DNA from: Papilionanthe hookeriana x Papilionanthe teres
Lineage: Eukaryota > Streptophyta > Magnoliopsida > Asparagales > Orchidaceae
DNA: 64,000 nucleotides
NCBI GenBank assembly: GCA_022702705.1
Contig: CM040429.1
Coordinates: 7,139,419-7,203,418 of the forward strand
Direction of reading: 5' to 3'
A model generated the notes under the pieces. It did not search any database, was not told the DNA's origin, and was given only the letters and a program-made list of their open reading frames with translations. The number at the start of each line of letters is the position of its first letter. The first letter of the stretch is position 1. Made by a program: the position numbers and the translations under genes. This document shows, one piece after another, positions 59,601 through 64,000 of the stretch.

Positions 59601-62600
59601 AATTTTTATCAATTTAATTTTAACCCTACGTGTTTTGCTTTCTAATATCTTGATGTTAATTTTATCAACACACCTTATGTTTTTATTTACATATTCAAAT
59701 CATCTAAATCTATTTTTACTCATAATACTTTTTTAATAGATATCACTACAAATTTTCATCAAATATAATCATTCTTAATATTATCATATATTCATATTAA
59801 CATTTTCACTTCTGTTAATCAACTTAGGTATTATTTTTTTTTATAGCTTAACATTTTAATGCATACAATATTATCTACTGAATTGCTATTTTCTGAAATT
59901 AATCTTTTGCCTCCATGATAATCTCATACAATTCCAAATTCTCGAGACATTTTTCATTTTAATAGTCCATTTCAAATTTTAAAAGCAATATTCTTATACA
60001 TTTCTCAATTCTACTATATAACAGATCTAAAATACTTGTTAGATATAATATTTCTTTAATAGCTAAGCGATCTACTAAAGTGAGAAATTAGAAACAAGAG
60101 AACATAAGGATTTAGAATTAGCAAAACAAACCCTAGGTACATTATATGCAATTAGTGGTTGTGATATTAACAATTATCAATCAATATTATTAGAAGATAA
60201 AGTGGTACTTCATCTTGTTACTGATATACATATATATATATATATATATTTATATGCGTGTGTGTGCGCGCGCGCGCACGGGCTGACAGACAAGCAGGGT
60301 TCACGCTTGCTGGCTGAGGGGAGTGCAGGCCAGCGAGTGCGCTGACGGGTGGGCGCGCATGTGTTTGTCTGCGTGTGTATTAAATATTTAAAGTTGAGTG
60401 CTTAAAATGGAGAATTTCCTTGTTAGTTTTACATGAAAAAAAGGATGTTTGAAGACTTGAAGGTTAATTTTTTTAAAAATATATAAATATTTTGATGATG
60501 TTGTATGAGAATTCAGTGTCGTATACAAAAAAAAGATGCTGAATTTCTAAATTAAGCGTGACAGGATTAAGAATATTGAGATTGTTGTGGTGCATGATTA
60601 GGAAGGATAGATCAATGAATGATCATGTTAGATGGATCTTTATCATTTGAAGATTAGATAATTGAAAAAAGATTTAAGTGTTATGAATATCTATAATAAA
60701 ATGATTAAAAATATATCCATTAGATGAGTGTAGATATGATGAGCATTGGAAGATTAGTAAAAGAGTGAGGTTTAGATCTAAGATTATGTTGATAGAAGTT
60801 GTTTGAAATGACCTGTAAATAATATGTTTTAGACCTCAAGAAGCACTTAGAAGAACTATTAGGCAATGGGATTCCACAAGTACCTGAGAGAATTCTTATG
60901 ATTATTATTAAAGGATGGATCTTCATTTTAGTTTTATTAATTTTGAAAGTTCATATTATTATTAAAGGATATTTTTGGTGCAAATTAAGAAAAAATGTGG
61001 TGCTTTGACTCGTATAATAGTTTTTTAGTTCTAATGAGTTTTCAATCATAGTTGGACTTCATTAATGATCAACATTAAGTTTGTCTTTTTGTAGTTTTTA
61101 TGGAGAAGGTTATAAAACAATTTCAAAGCAAGGTGCATTGGTTTATGTTTTTGTAGATGATTGTCCTAATGTTATGACAATTGAATAAGTAAAAGAGTAG
61201 AACAAAGAAAAAAAAAAATGTTTAGAAGCTAAATGGTTTTAGGATTCATAGAAAACAAAGTATATTATATAATTTTGGTATAGGTGTATTGATAATAAGT
61301 TATTAATTAATATTACCAGAAGTTGAAATGATTTTCTATATATGATAGTTTTAAGTATCTTGGATCCATTATATATATGAAAATAGTCATAGAATTTTTG
61401 TAGTTAAGATTGGGCTGTGATAATAAAGAAGTGCTTCATAATTATGTGATAAGAGATTACTATGAAGCCTTAAAATGAATGTTTATAACATTACACTTCA
61501 TTTGAGTATATTATAGTTTGTTGAGCAAGGCCAAAATAGTAATATCATGATGGATGGATGCATGAAAAAAATATGAAACATTAAAAATGAATATATTGAA
61601 GGATGGTAGGAATGCCATCTTTTGAAAATAAGTAGTGAATAATAAGCTTTGGGAATTTGGACCTATGCAATGATAGATGCACCATATGGTTAGTAGATAA
61701 AAGAAATGATATATGATTTTTGTTGAATAAGTTTAACACCTATAACGCTCAACAATAATAAATAGATAATGAGATTTGATAAGCTGGTCGTTGAGCTGGT
61801 TACAACCAAGAAAATAACGTACATTTTGTTATTGATATTGTTTTGAAGGTTACTGTGCCAAATAGAGTTACATTGAGCATTTCTACAAGTTATTTGATGT
61901 TTAACATTGAAATTGACTATAATTCTGAGTAATTGTTCGGTAGATTTTAGTTCAAATTGCAATGCATATGATATTGACAATTTACATTTTGCATCTGTGT
62001 TGAGAATTCCCAAAACTTTATTTTATTGCATTGTTTGCTTCTTGGATAAACATAATTAGTATTTGCCTGTTTAGATACTTACTCTACGCTGCAAGAGAGT
62101 GTTTCTGTGATTCAAACTCGAGATATCTCATTCACAATGGAGGCAATATGTTTATTGCTCTTGGCTTACCCTTACCGGCAGAACAGAAGGAATTACTTAA
62201 TACATTTCTCTTTATTTTTATATTGAATTTTGTGAACAAATAACTAGATTTTGTCATTTTTCATCGATATTTATAAACTTTGGAGCGCTTGTGGTCAAAT
62301 GCAGATTAAATTTAACAGTGGCAGATTGCCCTAGACTTATTTAGATCTTCCTCCTATTATCAAAATTTCCAAATCCCCGGGCTTGTTGCAAAATTTATGC
62401 CAGATACTTTTTAGTGGGAAATATTTGCCCCTGAAAATAATTGATCTTGAAAACGTCAGTGCTCCAATACACATGCAATTTGTCATTGAAATTCTTTTTA
62501 GGCAACGAGTTCCCCTTAGATGTTTTCCACTTTTGTATTAGTTAATTCGTCTATAACTTGGGTTTGAAGCTTGTCGTAGATTTTACTTATTTATTAACTT

Positions 62601-63602
62601 TTTCAGCTATTCAGAATCATTCTTTGAAACTCCTAACTTTGCCATCTGTTGTCTGTTGTAATTCTGAGATAGATTATTAGAGTTCTTAGATGATTTTTAA
62701 ATTATCGTAATAATCTATATTCGCTTTAATCTGCATCCTTTCTTTACTTTGTTTCATAGAATTGGTATTTTTTAATTTCTCAGATTCATTTCAATCATTG
62801 TATCAAATGTCAAATCGCTGCATCCTATGTCTCGTCCGCATGTCATCCTATTTTCTTAGAGTGACCGGAGGAATTCAGGATCTTTCGTTGGGTGCCTATA
62901 TGGCAGTTAACCCACCCAATGAGTAAAGCGTCCAAATTGTCAATCTATAAAATCGTCAAATTTGTCCTCATACTCTTTTAATATGTGCTAAAATAGTTTT
63001 AAAAGAATTAAGGGACTAGATTGACAACTAAATGATGTTTTGTAAAAATTATGGGGATTATTCTGACTTTTTCTCTATGCCTAATTAATTTTATCACAAC
63101 TATGTGCTTGTTTATCAGTGCCACGATGGCCATATACGACGTGGTTCAGCTCGTGAGAGCTGACGTATCGACAGTCGCACTCGGAATCGCCGCCTCCACG
63201 TCATCCATTATCCTTGGCGGCGGAGCGAAGGGAAAACGTCTGGCGATGCCGAATACACGAATAATGCTCCATCAGCCCCTCGGCGGAGCCAGCGGTCAGG
63301 CCATTGATGTCGAGATCCAGGCCACAGAAATCATGCACAATAAAGAGAATATCACAAGACTAATCTCGAGCTTTACAGGACGTCCCTTCGAGCAGGTTCA
63401 GAAAGATATCGATAGAGACCGTTATATGTCACCCATAGAGGCCGTTGAATATGGTATTATCGACGGTGTTATTGACCGAGATTCTATCATTCAGCTGTTA
63501 CCTGTTCCAGAGAAAGTGAAGCCAAAGTACAGTTATGAGGAGATTAATAAGGATCCCAGAAAATTTTTAATTCCTGAGGTTCCTGATGATGAGATATATT
63601 AG
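41658..63602 (+). CDS. CLPP4: ATP-dependent Clp protease proteolytic subunit 4, chloroplastic; two exons and a 21-kb intron
   Basis: Exons 41658-42124 and 63119-63602 join within Ser156 (AG|T) to give 316 residues, with no missing segment in the family motif INSPGGSLSATMAIYDVV. Residues 1-60 are a Ser/Thr-rich chloroplast transit peptide. The serine-protease triad is visible: Ser182 (GIAASTSS), His207 (RIMLHQPLGG) and Asp256 (IDRDRYMSP). The end SYEEINKDP...PDDEIY is characteristic of ClpP4 rather than ClpP3, P5 or P6. ClpP4 forms, with P3, P5 and P6, the all-catalytic P-ring of the stromal Clp core. The core degrades unfolded or N-degron-marked proteins delivered by ClpC/ClpD chaperones. In Arabidopsis the gene is essential. 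The donor AG|GTTTGA is weak; the acceptor is TTTATCAG|T. Exon 1 read-through meets a stop at 42210, before the triad. Oddity: the intron carries transposons on both strands. Confidence 0.96.
44865..45006 (+). repeat. 5' LTR remnant of the copia element
   Basis: TAACGATAACAAGCTCAACT, then TTTCTAGAATGTTCACCTTT and TCCATCTTGTCTACTAT, match 55075-55180. It runs almost directly into gag, so the leader and LTR are partly deleted. Confidence 0.7.
45007..45474 (+). pseudogene. copia gag, longest open piece (155 codons)
   Basis: UBN2-type copia gag with NRSRVIQLKNELHNVSMRDR and ILKGLPISYNTFKTAIRANL. The CCHC zinc knuckle follows after a TAG at 45472-45474. Its start is not native: the gag N terminus (the LTD.NYPIW region seen in the minus copy) is missing. 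Confidence 0.85.
46100..46860 (+). pseudogene. copia integrase
   Basis: Reads ELIHSDVWGPSPISSYQGFK, then FIDDYYKFCLVFL and a shifted GVVERKHRHILETTRALLQQ, with CVFGCACYP near 46670. The order and motifs fit the copia integrase core and C-terminal region, broken by at least three frame changes. Confidence 0.8.
48760..49020. repeat. Imperfect tandem repeats in the insertion
   Basis: About four units of about 70 bp share CATGTGTAATAAAAAAA, AACTAACCATG and GGCCTATCCTAGAGGTATGT-like blocks. Confidence 0.65.
49330..50045. repeat. GTAGTATCTG / TGTGATGTG low-complexity satellite-like region
   Basis: Two flanking arrays of irregular GTAGTATCTGTTATC-type units (49355-49490 and 49918-50042) enclose about 420 bp of TGTG/ATGTG-rich sequence. 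The minus-strand frame across 49685-49969 gives only a His/Thr/Tyr-rich repeat string and is not a gene. Confidence 0.8.
50046..53084. other. Non-coding part of the insertion
   Basis: Remnants of the GGGGCATTTACAT MITE family occur at 50690-50760 (GTGTTAGATATGTAAATATC) and 51525-51680 (AGGTGTTAAGTATGTAAATA). No supported gene. The minus-strand frames 51349-51750 and 52462-52662 have no family resemblance. Confidence 0.45.
53085..53300 (-). promoter_or_regulatory. Minus-strand TATA box with leader and splice-donor-like site
   Basis: On the minus strand, CCTATAAATACC (TATAAATA at 53273-53266) is followed after about 30 nt by a GGGGGACTGAG leader. About 155 nt further comes TTGAG|GTAAGTTCT (donor at 53084). 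This is the layout of a plant RNA polymerase II promoter with an intron in the 5' UTR. It could be the U3/R of an LTR read on the minus strand or a captured cellular promoter. No open reading frame downstream is convincing. Confidence 0.4.
54251..55062 (+). pseudogene. copia RT end and RNase H, 3' continuation
   Basis: Reads FLGQQRYLIQLLTLAGMQNC, a frame-shifted RPDISYAVNRLCLYMCSPTT-like block (about 54455-54515), then GTSHFGLEI, YTDDDWPSDQSD and VTTY-type RNase H remnants. RTKHIEIDYHFIREHIHSKQ (about 54882-54941) and QLADILIKTPSKQCFNEL follow, the standard copia RNase H end. Several stops. It is followed by the purine tract TTGCAGGGGG. Confidence 0.85.
55065..55200 (+). repeat. 3' LTR (partial) of the copia element
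   Basis: Starts just after the purine tract with TATCAATGGTAACAATAACA. It shares CTTTTCTAGAATGTTCACCT and TTCCATCTTGTCTATTAT with 44945-44980. The right boundary is unclear. Confidence 0.7.
57015..57800 (-). mobile_element. 5'-truncated RTE-type LINE
   Basis: On the minus strand: WCMIFANDILLVDKIRERVQ (the catalytic FADD is changed to FAND), LRLSRSKTEYMKCNFS and FRYLRSKVQSDGDIDGDV. After a stop, LKLKGKLYKMVVSPAIFYGT and VNEWLEKIRENLRWFGH-type sequence. The 3' end has the GTAGCCAACCCCACTTACTG block and a (TTG)n tail (57018-57039 on plus as CAA), typical of plant RTE LINEs. Truncated at about 57800. Confidence 0.85.
60225..60375. repeat. (TA)n-(TG)n-(CG)n tract and adjoining GC-rich island
   Basis: A TA tract (60230-60250) passes into GTGTGTGTGCGCGCGCGCGC. 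About 90 bp of GC-rich sequence follow, with CTTGCTGGCTGAGGGG and GGCCAGCGAGTGCGCTGACG, in otherwise very AT-rich intron. Confidence 0.9.
60540..61650 (+). mobile_element. Highly decayed RTE LINE pieces
   Basis: 60553-60610 reads TGLRILRLLWCMIRKDRS, like the C-terminal RTE block (MRMLRWMCGHTRKDR). 61130-61160 resembles the FADD region. 61340-61370 reads FKYLGSII. The order is reversed relative to the intact protein, so at least two fragments are present. Confidence 0.5.
61651..63118 (+). other. 3' part of CLPP4 intron, nothing recognised
   Basis: No transposon or gene identified. The polypyrimidine-rich stretch and TTTATCAG acceptor lie at the end. Confidence 0.6.
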
Positions 63603-64000
63603 CTGAGGACCATCCGGCACCTGGTACTTCTTTACTTTGTTTATTTTCCTGCTTTTTCATATTGTTGTAATGTAACCTTGTTGTTTTATTATTGACTTGT
63701 TAGGGAAAATTTACATACTTAGCACACGAGTCATGCATTTACACATCTCAAACCTAAACTTTTATATTTACACATGTAGCACTTTAGTGTTTTAAGGCTA
63801 TGCATAAAAAAGATGCATAATAGTACTATTTTTAATGTGATATTAAAAACTTGAGTTCTGTGCGTGTAATATGAAAGTTTAGGTGCGAGACAAGTAAATA
63901 CATAAGAATTGTGTACTATTTATGTAAATGCCGCTAATCTTTATTGTTACTAATGAAGAAAATATTATGTTGTTAATTTATCTACACTCATTACTTCAGC
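63603..64000 (+). other. CLPP4 3' flank with MITE at 63703-63932
   Basis: The 3' UTR presumably runs through the T-rich region at 63630-63690. From 63703 (GGGAAAATTTACATACTTAG) to about 63932 (TTTATGTAAATGCCGC) lies a copy of the GGGGCATTTACAT MITE family with CACATCTCAAACC inside and TAAATACATAAGAATTGTG near the right end. Confidence 0.7.

Larger units (their letters stand above)
42125..63118 (+). other. Giant intron of CLPP4 (20,994 bp)
   Basis: Bounded by AG|GTTTGA and TTTATCAG|T. The size comes from a copia element (about 44865-55200, itself interrupted at 47813-54245) and RTE LINE pieces at 57015-57800 and 60540-61650. The parts 42125-44860, 55200-57010, 57800-60230 and 61700-63118 show no recognisable feature beyond short A- or GAA-rich tracts. 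They may be original intron sequence or transposons too old to see. Confidence 0.9.

Noticed and set aside
62031..62243. 70-codon frame in the CLPP4 intron
   Set aside because: No domain and no supporting splice sites; chance frame.

Overview
This is a nuclear genomic window from a flowering plant. The evidence is the spliced genes with chloroplast or organelle targeting, the plant-type PPR protein, the plant OXS3 family, and dense plant transposon debris: Ty1/copia, Ty3/gypsy, RTE-type LINE, Tourist, Mutator-like and hAT-like MITEs, and tRNA-derived sequences. The hydrolase has a very GC-rich first exon followed by AT-richer exons, and its introns are very long. That would fit a non-grass monocot, but I cannot fix the taxon from sequence alone.

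Layout. (1) 1-1289, minus: 5' part of a PLS-class pentatricopeptide-repeat gene, cut by the window edge. (2) 1290-6680: intergenic, with two Tourist-like MITEs, copies of an abundant GGGGCATTTACAT repeat family, a diverged gypsy LTR and a tRNA-like sequence. (3) 6682-14933, plus: a four-exon alpha/beta hydrolase of 317 aa. Its 5.9-kb first intron holds a MITE with 9-bp target duplication and a 1.9-kb element with internal tandem repeats. (4) 14934-25260: a graveyard of gypsy and hAT-like fragments. (5) 25544-28457, plus: a two-exon OXS3-family stress protein of 243 aa. (6) 29018-34886: a structurally complete LTR retrotransposon of about 5.9 kb with 5-bp ATGAT target duplication. It carries a broken gag only, followed by unusual GC-rich tandem repeats. 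(7) 36250-39960, minus: a decayed copia element. (8) 41658-63602, plus: CLPP4, the plastid Clp protease catalytic subunit P4 (316 aa). Its two exons are separated by one intron of 20,994 bp. The intron contains a second copy of the same copia family, itself split by a 6.4-kb insertion whose removal restores the reading frame, plus RTE LINE pieces.

The four host genes are unrelated single-copy-type genes, not an operon or pathway. CLPP4 acts in the chloroplast stromal Clp core, the PPR protein is probably an organelle RNA factor, OXS3 is a nuclear stress-tolerance protein, and the hydrolase is an uncharacterised serine hydrolase. I found no CRISPR array, no intact RNA gene and no clear novel enzymatic system. 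The interesting content is in transposon biology and giant-intron architecture.
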